6,027 nt of DNA from Hyphomicrobiales bacterium (GTDB lineage Bacteria; Pseudomonadota; Alphaproteobacteria; Rhizobiales; Xanthobacteraceae). The stretch covers positions 374 through 6,400 of the forward strand of contig PLTE01000347.1 of assembly GCA_003164375.1 (NCBI GenBank), in the 5' to 3' direction. A program made the translations under genes and the position numbers. Under the pieces are notes generated by a model that saw only the letters and a program-made list of their open reading frames with translations, searched no databases and was not told where the DNA came from. Below, in pieces: positions 1 to 5,888 of the stretch. Each line of letters starts with the position of its first letter. Positions within the stretch are counted from its first letter, which is position 1.

Positions 1-520
1 CCTGCACCACGCTGTCCGGCGGCAAGCCGCCGTCGCGCTGCGAGAGGTTCATCGAGCCGCGCGTCAACAACACGCGCAAGCCCAGACGCTTCGCTGCCGC
101 CACTTCGATGTCGATGGACTCGTCGAGCCCTGCCGGGAAGACATAGTGATGATCCGTGGTCGTCGTGCAGCCGGACAACAACAGCTCGGCCATCGCCAAG
201 GTCATGCCGAGATCGAGCGCCTCCGGTGTCAGGCCCGCCCAGATCGGATAGAGCGCCTGCAGCCACGGGAACAGTTCGCGATCGAGCGCCGCGGGAACGG
301 CGCGGGTGAGGGTCTGATAGAAATGATGATGGGTGTTGATCAGTCCGGGCAGAACCACGTGTTCGCTCGAATCGAAGACTTCGAGATCCGGCGTGGTCGG
401 AGTGCCGCCGGCGGGCACCAATTCCTTGATGCGGCCACCTTCCAGCACGATGCCCCGCTCGGCGCCGACCGCCAGAATGCCAAGGGGGTCTTTGATCCAG
501 GTCGACTTTTCGCTGGGCAT
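1..520 (-). CDS. 8-oxoguanine deaminase-type amidohydrolase, N-terminal part (3' end outside window)
   Basis: Amidohydrolase-superfamily enzyme, most like the 8-oxoguanine deaminase (Pa0142) / hydroxyatrazine-hydrolase branch, which deaminates 8-oxoguanine to urate in the cytoplasm. The window holds 173 codons of a family usually near 450 residues; the gene runs off the left edge. After an N-terminal beta-sandwich region comes LPGLINTHHHFYQTLTRA (about 57-74), whose H64-x-H66 is the HxH metal-binding motif at the end of barrel strand 1. It is followed by LFPWLQALYPIWA (83-95) and SGCTTTTDHHYVFP (116-129), both typical of this branch. The ATG at 520-518 is the first start after an in-frame stop, which is the stop of the upstream gene 18 bases away; a GAGGCG stretch could serve as Shine-Dalgarno. 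It is the third gene of a puuE-led operon, so its urate product would feed that pathway. Related guanine or triazine deaminases cannot be excluded because the C-terminal half is not visible. Confidence 0.85.
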   Translation of the reverse strand, partial: MPSEKSTWIKDPLGILAVGAERGIVLEGGRIKELVPAGGTPTTPDLEVFDSSEHVVLPGLINTHHHFYQTLTRAVPAALDRELFPWLQALYPIWAGLTPEALDLGMTLAMAELLLSGCTTTTDHHYVFPAGLDESIDIEVAAAKRLGLRVLLTRGSMNLSQRDGGLPPDSVVQ

Positions 521-538
521 TGTTTCACCGCGCCTCGT

Positions 539-1426
539 TCAGCTGCCGCGATAGGTGGAATAACTCCACGGCGTCACGATGATCGGTACGTGATAGTGGG
601 CCTCGGGGTCGGCAACCGCGAAGCGGATCGGGATGATGCCGAGGAACGGCGGGTCGGTGACCGGCGTGCCGTGCCGCGCGAAATACTCGCCGACGTTAAA
701 TCGCAACTCGTACTGCGCGATCGGGATCGGTTCATTGGCGATCAGCGGCCTGTCGGTGCGGCCGTCCGCATTGGTGATCGTGCGCAAAATCAGTCGCGAG
801 GTTCCGGACGATGCGATTTCGAGAAATTCGATCGCGACGCCAGACGCCGGACGCCCGCCGTGGGTATCGAGCACGTGGGTCGAGAGCACGCCGTGCACCC
901 GCAGCCGGTCCGGCGCCGCGACGCGCAGAGCCAGCCGCAATGCGACGATGCGAAAAATCTCGCCAAGCGCGGCGTCGCGCTCGGTCGCGCCGTCGTTCTT
1001 CAGACGTTGTTCGAACTGGCGCATGATCGAATCTTTGCCGTGCCGACGCACGGAGACGATGAACGGGATGTCGAACTTGGCGTGATAGGCATCATTGAGC
1101 CGGTGGAAGGCTGCAAATTCGTCTTCCGAAAGCCGGTCGAGGCCTGCGCTCGACTGCTCGAGCTTGGAGTCGTCGGTGATCGCGCCCTCGCGCGCGGCTT
1201 TGCCGGCGAGATCCGGGTGCGCCTTGATGAGCGTCATCTGGCGGTCATGGCCGGCGTTGCGGACGGCCGTGGTCATGGCCTCATACAGTGCGTTCAAGTT
1301 TGCGAACGGCCGCGCACCGGAGGCGGTTTCCGCGACCCAGGGCGCATGCTCGAAAACCTCGCCTAGCGCGGCCACGAAGGCACTGCGATCCATCCGGTTG
1401 AGCTCGTCGAGCGTGATTTGCGTCAT
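539..1426 (-). CDS. Bifunctional OHCU decarboxylase / 5-hydroxyisourate hydrolase (allantoin synthase-type fusion)
   Basis: A 295-residue fusion of two consecutive urate-pathway enzymes. Residues 1 to about 170 are an OHCU decarboxylase (UraD): KAHPDLAGKA holds the catalytic histidine H70, E90-QSSAGL follows, then FIVSVRRHGKDSI (122-134) and the closing LRL region (163-165). Residues from about 175 to 295 are a transthyretin-like 5-hydroxyisourate hydrolase: LSTHVLDTHGGRPASG (181-196) with H184, R223 in DGRT, H279 in YHVPIIVTPWSYS, and the C-terminal signature YRGS. Together they turn 5-hydroxyisourate into OHCU and then S-allantoin. The domain order matches the plant TTL allantoin synthase. 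I chose the ATG at 1426 because UraD homology begins there; the longer open frame to 1531 would overlap the end of puuE and adds residues unlike the family. It starts 16 bases after the puuE stop and is probably co-transcribed with it. All expected key residues of both domains are present. Confidence 0.93.
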   Translation of the reverse strand: MTQITLDELNRMDRSAFVAALGEVFEHAPWVAETASGARPFANLNALYEAMTTAVRNAGHDRQMTLIKAHPDLAGKAAREGAITDDSKLEQSSAGLDRLSEDEFAAFHRLNDAYHAKFDIPFIVSVRRHGKDSIMRQFEQRLKNDGATERDAALGEIFRIVALRLALRVAAPDRLRVHGVLSTHVLDTHGGRPASGVAIEFLEIASSGTSRLILRTITNADGRTDRPLIANEPIPIAQYELRFNVGEYFARHGTPVTDPPFLGIIPIRFAVADPEAHYHVPIIVTPWSYSTYRGS

Positions 1427-1442
1427 GACGATTAAAGTTCTC

Positions 1443-2387
1443 TCAGGAAATGAGCGGTGCGACGGCCGCGAGCGCGAGATGCTCGCGGTGCCAATGTCGC
1501 GCGATGTCAAGCCGCGAGGCGATCCAGACACGATCGAACTTGGCGATGTGGTCGAGGAACCGGGCGAGGCCTGCGGCCCGGCCCGGGCGGCCGGTCAAGC
1601 GGCAGTGCAGGCCGATCGACATCATTTTCGGCGCTTGCGAACCTTCATCGTATAGGTAATCGAACGTATCGCGCAGATAGGTGAAAAACGACTCGCCGTC
1701 GGGAAATCCTTGCGCGTTGATGAACCGCATATCGTTGGCGTCGAGCGAGTAGGGGATGATGAGGTGCGGGCCTTTCGGTCCCTTCGCGTAATAGGGCAGG
1801 TCGTCGGCGTAGGAATCCGAGGAATACAGAAAGCCGCCGTCGTCAAGCACGAGCTTTAGCGTGTGTTCGGTGGTGCGGCCGGTATACCAGCCCAACGGCC
1901 GCTCGCCGGTCGCCGCAGTGTGGATACGGATAGCGTCGCGCATATGGACGCTTTCCTCGTCATAAGAGAAATCCTTGTAATCGATCCACTTCAAAGCGTG
2001 GCTTGCAATGTCCCAACCGGCTTCGCGCATGCCGGCTACGACCTGCGGATTGCGGGCGAGCGCGTTGGCGACGCCGAATACGGTCACCGGTAGTTTTCGC
2101 GCCGTGAACAACCGCCACAGCCGCCAGAATCCGGCACGCGAGCCGTATTCGAACATCGATTCCACGTTCATATGGCGTTTGCCGACCCACGGCCGGGTGC
2201 CGAGAACTTCGGTGAGGAAGGCCTCCGACGTGGCATCGTCATGGAGGATAGACCGTTCGGCGCCTTCCTCGAAGTTCACCACGAATTGCACGGCGACGCG
2301 CGCCTTGCCGGGCCAGCGCGGGTCGGGCGGATCGCGGCCGTAGCCGGCGAGGTCTCGTGGATATTTTGAAAACGGCACAGACGACAT
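1443..2387 (-). CDS. puuE: Allantoinase PuuE (polysaccharide deacetylase-like, metal-independent)
   Basis: Hydrolyses S-allantoin to allantoate. The protein has 314 residues, close to the roughly 308 of the characterised Pseudomonas PuuE. Family marks in order are YPRDLAGYGRD (9-19), WPGKARVAVQFVVNFEEGAE (25-44), EYGSRAGFWRL (80-90), SHALKWIDY (129-137), GWYTGR (166-171), YSSDSYADDLPYY (188-200) and GLHCRLTGRPGR (259-270). It has the NodB deacetylase fold, but the usual metal-binding H-x3-H is H130-ALK-W134, with the second histidine lost. This fits the known metal-independent PuuE group and separates it from the zinc amidohydrolase AllB. I prefer ATG 2387 over a GTG at 2402: a GGGGG tract at 2396-2400 lies about 8 bases upstream of the ATG, whereas the GTG has no ribosome binding site and sits in a hairpin loop. 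First gene of the minus-strand operon, divergent from the allantoate amidohydrolase that uses its product. Confidence 0.95.
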   Translation of the reverse strand: MSSVPFSKYPRDLAGYGRDPPDPRWPGKARVAVQFVVNFEEGAERSILHDDATSEAFLTEVLGTRPWVGKRHMNVESMFEYGSRAGFWRLWRLFTARKLPVTVFGVANALARNPQVVAGMREAGWDIASHALKWIDYKDFSYDEESVHMRDAIRIHTAATGERPLGWYTGRTTEHTLKLVLDDGGFLYSSDSYADDLPYYAKGPKGPHLIIPYSLDANDMRFINAQGFPDGESFFTYLRDTFDYLYDEGSQAPKMMSIGLHCRLTGRPGRAAGLARFLDHIAKFDRVWIASRLDIARHWHREHLALAAVAPLIS

Positions 2388-2394
2388 CAGGGAT

Positions 2395-2419
2395 ACCCCC
2401 ACGCGAGCCTAACGGGGGT
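2395..2419 (-). promoter_or_regulatory. Hairpin that could sequester the puuE ribosome binding site
   Basis: In the puuE leader RNA, ACCCCC (from plus-strand 2414-2419) can pair perfectly with GGGGGU (from 2395-2400), leaving a 13-base loop. The G tract is also the only Shine-Dalgarno-like sequence before the ATG at 2387, so the stem would hide it. Pairing is read directly from the sequence; a regulatory effect is inference. Confidence 0.35.
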
Positions 2420-2420
2420 C

Positions 2421-2459
2421 TGGATCAACCCGCGAGAAATGGAATGAGTCTGTGATCCA
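2421..2459. repeat. Perfect 7-bp inverted repeat TGGATCA-N25-TGATCCA, candidate operator
   Basis: TGGATCA at 2421-2427 and its exact reverse complement TGATCCA at 2453-2459 lie in the divergent region between puuE and the allantoate amidohydrolase gene. Their centres are 32 bases apart, close to three helical turns, so both could present the same face to a dimeric or tetrameric regulator. One arm falls between the candidate -35 and -10 of the puuE promoter and the other just past its expected start point, a repressor-like arrangement. No regulator gene is visible in the window. A chance 7-bp match is possible. Confidence 0.4.
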
Positions 2460-2470
2460 TGCTATGTCAA
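2442..2470 (-). promoter_or_regulatory. Possible sigma-70-type promoter of the puuE operon
   Basis: On the minus strand there is a perfect -35 hexamer TTGACA (2470-2465), then 17 bases, then TCATTC (2447-2442) as a weak -10. Transcription would begin near 2435, giving a leader of about 48 bases that includes the GGGGG-sequestering hairpin. The -10 is poor, so this rests mainly on the -35 and the position. Confidence 0.3.
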
Positions 2471-2629
2471 TGACGAAATGCAACCGCCTTGTAACCCTGT
2501 CTGGCCGGCCCGCGAAGATGCTTCCCACTGCGAATTCCCCAAATATGCGTCCGGCTCGCTCACCATGGCAGATGCACCGCAACGTGTACAAGTCGTCGTG
2601 CCTTCGGCCGCCCCGGTAGGCCAACGCGC

Positions 2630-3898
2630 ATGGTGAAAGACCAGGCTCGCATGGCGACCGGCGCGGCCACGCCTTCCGGATATTTCGGCGTGAAAATCCT
2701 CGATCTGGCGCGGAAGCTCGCGCAATGGTCGGAGCTGCCCGATGGCTTGTCGTGCACCTATTTCTCGGTGGCGCACAAAGCCGTCGCGACGCAATTGCGC
2801 GACTGGATGCGCTCGGCCGGACTGGATGCCAAGATCGACGCCGTCGGCAACGTGGTCGGCCGTTACGCAAGTTCCATAGCCGGCGCGAAGTCTCTGATCG
2901 TCGGTTCGCACTACGACACGGTGGTCGACGCCGGTCAGTTCGATGGCCGTCTCGGTATTTTGACGGGGCTGGTTGTCGCCGAGCATTTGCAGCTTACCGG
3001 TCAGCGTTTGCCCTTTCATCTCGATGTGGTCGGCTTTGCCGAAGAGGAGGGCGTGCGGTTTGGCGCGCCCTATATCGGCAGCGCCGCCGTGGCCGGGTGC
3101 TTCGATGAAAGTATTTTTCAGCGGTCAGATGCCGACGGGGTGAGCTTTGCCGCGCTCGCGGGCGAGCAGGGCATCGATCTCGCGGCGATCGGGGCGCTGG
3201 CGCGTCGGCCGCAGACGCTGCGCGGTTACCTAGAAGTTCATATCGAGCAGGGGCCGGTCCTGCTGCAACGCGAGCTGCCGCTCGGCATCGTGACGTCGAT
3301 CGCCGGTTCGGCGAGGTTTCGCATAACGGTTCACGGCACTGCCGGTCATGCCGGCACGGTGCCGATGGCGCTGCGGCACGATGCGGCCGCGGCCGCGGCC
3401 GAGATCGTTCTCGCCGTCGAGCGGCGCTGTGCGCACGGCTCGACGCTGGTCGGTACCGTCGGCCAGCTCGACGTGCCGCATGGCGCCATTAATGTCATTG
3501 CGGGCGCTTGCGAGTTTTCGCTCGATATTCGCGCCGGCGACGACGCCACGCGCGATGCGGCGATTGCCGATATTTTCGCTGCGCTGAAGGACATTACCGA
3601 ACGCCGCGGCGTCACCGCACGCATCACCGAAATCGGCCGGCATGCCGCCGTGCCCTGTGCGCCTCGGATGCAGTCCGCGCTGGCGCAGGCCGTCGCGCGT
3701 GCCGGTATCGAGCCGTTTCATCTGGCGAGCGGCGCCGGGCACGATGCAGCGATGTTTGCCGGCGTCACCGATATCGGCATGCTGTTCGTGCGCTGCGGCA
3801 ATGGCGGCATCAGTCACAGCCCGCTCGAGACCGTGACGGCGGAGGACGCCGACCTCGCGGCGCGGGTGCTGCTCGACGTTCTGGTCAATCTCGACTAA
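2630..3898 (+). CDS. allC: Allantoate amidohydrolase-type M20 family enzyme (hydantoinase/carbamoylase family)
   Basis: A 422-residue, metal-dependent amidohydrolase of the M20 peptidase/carbamoylase family. The likely reaction is hydrolysis of allantoate to ureidoglycine (then ureidoglycolate), CO2 and ammonia. Metal-site motifs are GSHYDTV (92-98, H94), FDG (104-106, D105), FAEEEGVRFG (136-145, E139/E140), EVHIEQGP (202-209, H204) and ISHSP (394-398, H396). GTAGHAGTVPM (236-246) and SGAGHDA (367-373) are typical substrate and dimer-interface segments. The ATG at 2630 has GGTAGG nine bases upstream; ATG 2651 (Met8) is an alternative. Divergent from puuE, which makes its substrate, and 21 bases before the DUF3830 gene. 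The family also contains N-carbamoyl amino acid hydrolases and ureidopropionases that look alike in motif terms; the neighbourhood is what favours allantoate. A GCGGCC triplet repeat at 3383-3400 encodes a short alanine run (252-257). Confidence 0.85.
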   Translation: MVKDQARMATGAATPSGYFGVKILDLARKLAQWSELPDGLSCTYFSVAHKAVATQLRDWMRSAGLDAKIDAVGNVVGRYASSIAGAKSLIVGSHYDTVVDAGQFDGRLGILTGLVVAEHLQLTGQRLPFHLDVVGFAEEEGVRFGAPYIGSAAVAGCFDESIFQRSDADGVSFAALAGEQGIDLAAIGALARRPQTLRGYLEVHIEQGPVLLQRELPLGIVTSIAGSARFRITVHGTAGHAGTVPMALRHDAAAAAAEIVLAVERRCAHGSTLVGTVGQLDVPHGAINVIAGACEFSLDIRAGDDATRDAAIADIFAALKDITERRGVTARITEIGRHAAVPCAPRMQSALAQAVARAGIEPFHLASGAGHDAAMFAGVTDIGMLFVRCGNGGISHSPLETVTAEDADLAARVLLDVLVNLD

Positions 3899-3906
3899 TC
3901 ACGATT

Positions 3907-3913
3907 GAAGGAG
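3907..3913 (+). promoter_or_regulatory. Strong Shine-Dalgarno (GAAGGAG) that fixes the DUF3830 start
   Basis: GAAGGAG ends six bases before the ATG at 3920, a good spacing. It excludes the upstream TTG at 3905, which overlaps the site itself. Confidence 0.8.
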
Positions 3914-3919
3914 CCGACG

Positions 3920-4333
3920 ATGGAACGTATTCGTATCAAGGCAGGCCGCTTCGATTTTGTCGCGCGCTTCGAATCCGAACGTGCGCCGCGAACGTGCGCG
4001 AAATTCCGTTCGATGCTGCCGTACAAGGAGCGGATCATTCATGTGCGTTGGAGCGGCGAGGGCTGCTGGATCCCGCTCGGCGACCTCGATCTCGGGCTGC
4101 AGCACGAAAACCACACCAGCTATCCCGCGCCGGGAGAGTTCATCCTCTACCCCGGTGGCTTAAGCGAGACCGAGATTTTGCTGGCCTATGGCGGCGTGCA
4201 TTTCGCCAGCAAAGTCGGCCAGCTCGCGGGCAATCACTTCCTGACGGTTATCGAAGGCAACGATCAATTGCGGCCGCTCGGCGAATACGTGCTGTGGCAC
4301 GGTGCCCAGGAGATCATATTCGAAGCGCTTTGA
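3920..4333 (+). CDS. DUF3830 family protein (predicted cyclophilin-like fold), function unknown
   Basis: A 137-residue soluble protein without signal peptide or membrane segment. I recognise it as DUF3830 from IIHVRWSGEGCWIPLGD (39-55), YPAPGEFILYPGGLSETEI (68-86) and ASKVGQLAGNHFLTVIEG (96-113). The family is expected to have a small beta-rich cyclophilin-like fold; its activity is not established as far as I know. Polar or aromatic residues in conserved-looking segments that could form a pocket are W44, W50, H62-E63-N64, E83 and N105-H106. The ATG at 3920 is set by GAAGGAG six bases upstream. It begins 21 bases after the allantoate amidohydrolase stop, so the two are very likely one transcript, and a hairpin follows five bases after its stop. 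The position suggests a role in ureide or carbamoyl-compound metabolism, perhaps handling the unstable ureidoglycine/ureidoglycolate product or supporting the amidohydrolase. That role is inference only. Confidence 0.88.
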   Translation: MERIRIKAGRFDFVARFESERAPRTCAKFRSMLPYKERIIHVRWSGEGCWIPLGDLDLGLQHENHTSYPAPGEFILYPGGLSETEILLAYGGVHFASKVGQLAGNHFLTVIEGNDQLRPLGEYVLWHGAQEIIFEAL

Positions 4334-4337
4334 GCGT

Positions 4338-4365
4338 CGCGGTGCCGCCGCCGGCGGCGACCGCG
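4338..4365 (+). terminator. GC-rich hairpin after the DUF3830 gene, likely terminator or attenuator
   Basis: CGCGGT (4338-4343) pairs with ACCGCG (4360-4365), and inside this GCCGCC (4344-4349) pairs with GGCGGC (4353-4358), with one bulged G and a GCC loop. The 12-bp stem begins five bases after the DUF3830 stop. Only a short T tract (ATCTTT, 4371-4376) follows, so termination may be partial, letting some transcription run into the symporter gene. Confidence 0.5.
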
Positions 4366-4416
4366 GCATGATCTTTGCGTCGCGTGGACCGTTCACCAAA
4401 GACTTGGGGGGGCACA

Positions 4417-5745
4417 ATGGCGACCGTCGCGGCAGAGGCCATACCTGGCGTTAGCGGACGCGCTCCAATCTACTCCTCGCTATTCGTTCAGGTCGTGGCC
4501 GCGCTCGTTCTCGGCATCATTCTCGGAATGGCGACGCCCGATTTTGCGATTTCGCTGAAAATCCTCAGCGACGCCTTTCTTAAGCTCATTCAGATGATCG
4601 TCGCGCCGATCGTGTTCTGCGTCGTCGTGCACGGCATTGCCGGCGCCGGCGATCTCAAGAAAGTCGGTCGCGTCGGCCTCAAGGCGCTGATCTATTTCGA
4701 GGTTATGACGACGGTCGCGCTCGGCGTCGGGCTCGTCCTTGCTTTCCTGTTCGCGCCGGGGCACGGCATGAACATCGATCCTTCGACGCTGGACGCCAAG
4801 GCGCTCAGCAACTACGCCGACCACGCCAGAAACCTGCAGGGCGCGGGGGTCGGCACCTTCATCCTCAATATCATTCCGACGACATCGATCGACGCGCTGG
4901 CGCGTAACGACGTGCTCCAGGTGCTGTTCTTCGCCGTGCTGTTCGGCATCGCGCTGGCGCTGGTCGGCGAGCCGGCCCAGCAGGTCACCTCGCTGGTCGA
5001 AGCGGTGTCCAAGGTCCTGTTCAGGCTCATGGGCCTGATCGTGCGCGTCGCGCCGCTCGGCGTTCTTGGCGCCGTCGCCTACACGGTCGGACGCTACGGG
5101 GTCGGCTCGCTCAAGCAGCTTGTCTCGCTGGTCTTCGTTTTCTACGTTTGTGTCATTCTTTTCGTGCTGGTGGTGCTTGGCGCCGTGTTGCGCGCCGTTA
5201 CCGGCCTCAACATCATAAAACTCCTGAACTACTTTCGCGAGGAACTGACCATCGTATTGGCCACCGCATCGTCCGATGCGGTGCTGCCGCAGATCATGCG
5301 TAAGCTGGAGCGGATGGGCGTCAAACAGTCCGTGGTCGGCCTGGTCATTCCGACCGGGTATTCGTTCAATCTCGACGCCTTTTCAATTTATCTAACGCTG
5401 GCGGTGGTCTTTATCGCCCAGGCAACCAACACGCCGCTCTCGCTCGGCGATCTGCTCTTGGTCCTGGCGGTGTCGCTGGTGACGTCCAAAGGCGCCCACG
5501 GCATTCCAGGCTCGGCTATCGTCATTCTGATGGCGACACTGAACGCGGTGCCGAGCGTGCCGGTGATCGGGCTGGTCCTCGTGCTGTCGGTCGATTGGTT
5601 CATCGGGATCGCGCGTGCACTCGGCAATCTGATCGGCAATTGCGTCGCAACGGTCGTGATCGGGGCGTGGGAGCACGAGGTCGATCTGCCGACCGCCCAT
5701 CGCGTGCTGGACGGTGCCGAGCTGGTGGACGTCACGGCCGGCTAA
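4417..5745 (+). CDS. DctA-like dicarboxylate/amino acid:cation symporter (DAACS family)
   Basis: A 442-residue inner-membrane secondary transporter of the DctA/GltP fold, with hydrophobic segments throughout and no cleavable signal. Visible marks are the early-helix segment KLIQMIVAPIVFCVVVHGIAG (56-76), the HP1 loop ATASSDAVLPQIM (282-294), GLVIPTGYSFNLDAFSIYLT (TM7), the HP2 loop TSKGAHGIPGSA (356-367) and DWFIGIARALGNLIGN (TM8, 393-408). The NMDGT ion-site motif is NLDAF (318-322). In TM8 the carboxylate-binding arginine is kept (R400), while the position equal to GltPh D394, which holds the amino group of aspartate, is G397, as expected for a dicarboxylate rather than amino-acid carrier. 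ATG 4417 follows a GGGGGGG tract (4406-4412) by four bases; a TTG at 4375 is unlikely. It lies 83 bases beyond DUF3830 behind a hairpin, so it may have its own promoter. Substrate is unknown; the location hints at a ureide or carboxylate of purine breakdown. Confidence 0.9.
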   Translation: MATVAAEAIPGVSGRAPIYSSLFVQVVAALVLGIILGMATPDFAISLKILSDAFLKLIQMIVAPIVFCVVVHGIAGAGDLKKVGRVGLKALIYFEVMTTVALGVGLVLAFLFAPGHGMNIDPSTLDAKALSNYADHARNLQGAGVGTFILNIIPTTSIDALARNDVLQVLFFAVLFGIALALVGEPAQQVTSLVEAVSKVLFRLMGLIVRVAPLGVLGAVAYTVGRYGVGSLKQLVSLVFVFYVCVILFVLVVLGAVLRAVTGLNIIKLLNYFREELTIVLATASSDAVLPQIMRKLERMGVKQSVVGLVIPTGYSFNLDAFSIYLTLAVVFIAQATNTPLSLGDLLLVLAVSLVTSKGAHGIPGSAIVILMATLNAVPSVPVIGLVLVLSVDWFIGIARALGNLIGNCVATVVIGAWEHEVDLPTAHRVLDGAELVDVTAG

Positions 5746-5840
5746 AACAAGCTTTCGGCAGCGAGACGCATATCCGCCGCCTCGCCTGCGCAAAGTCATC
5801 GAAATCGCGAATCAGACGTTGGGAAATTTGTATGAAGGGA

Positions 5841-5871
5841 CGGGCACGGGGCGGTTCGCCGCGCGTGCCCG
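5841..5871. terminator. Strong UUCG-loop hairpin in the convergent intergenic region
   Basis: CGGGCAC (5841-5847) pairs with GTGCCCG (5865-5871). Inside, G5849-C5864 and GCGG/CCGC (5851-5854 with 5859-5862) pair around a TTCG loop, with one bulged G and one G-G mismatch. It lies 17 bases past the cold-shock gene stop and 95 bases past the symporter stop, so it may end both transcripts. T-rich tails are weak on both sides. A poorer hairpin, GCAGCGAG (5758-5765) with CTCGCCTGC (5781-5789), lies closer to the symporter stop. Confidence 0.5.
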
Positions 5872-5888
5872 AGCCGATTTCAGCAAGC

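Noticed and set aside
146..1366. Open frame of 406 codons on the plus strand
   Set aside because: It lies antisense to the 8-oxoguanine deaminase and UraD-HIUase genes, crosses their boundary, is rich in Arg/Gly/Asp/Ala as expected from complementing GC-rich codons, and resembles no family I know.
1427..1531. Longer N-terminus for the UraD-HIUase protein
   Set aside because: The extra 35 codons overlap puuE coding sequence and are unlike the family; ATG 1426 begins exactly where UraD similarity begins.
2462..3019. Minus-strand open frame of 185 codons reaching from the intergenic region into the amidohydrolase gene
   Set aside because: Most of it is antisense to well-supported coding sequence, its composition is shadow-like and it shows no recognisable motif.
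3383..3400. Tandem GCGGCC repeat (three copies)
   Set aside because: It encodes an alanine run in a predicted helix of the amidohydrolase; a short GC-rich codon repeat with no sign of other function.
3230..3817. Minus-strand open frame of 195 codons inside the amidohydrolase gene
   Set aside because: Entirely antisense to conserved M20-family motifs; Arg/Ala/Gly-rich with no domain.
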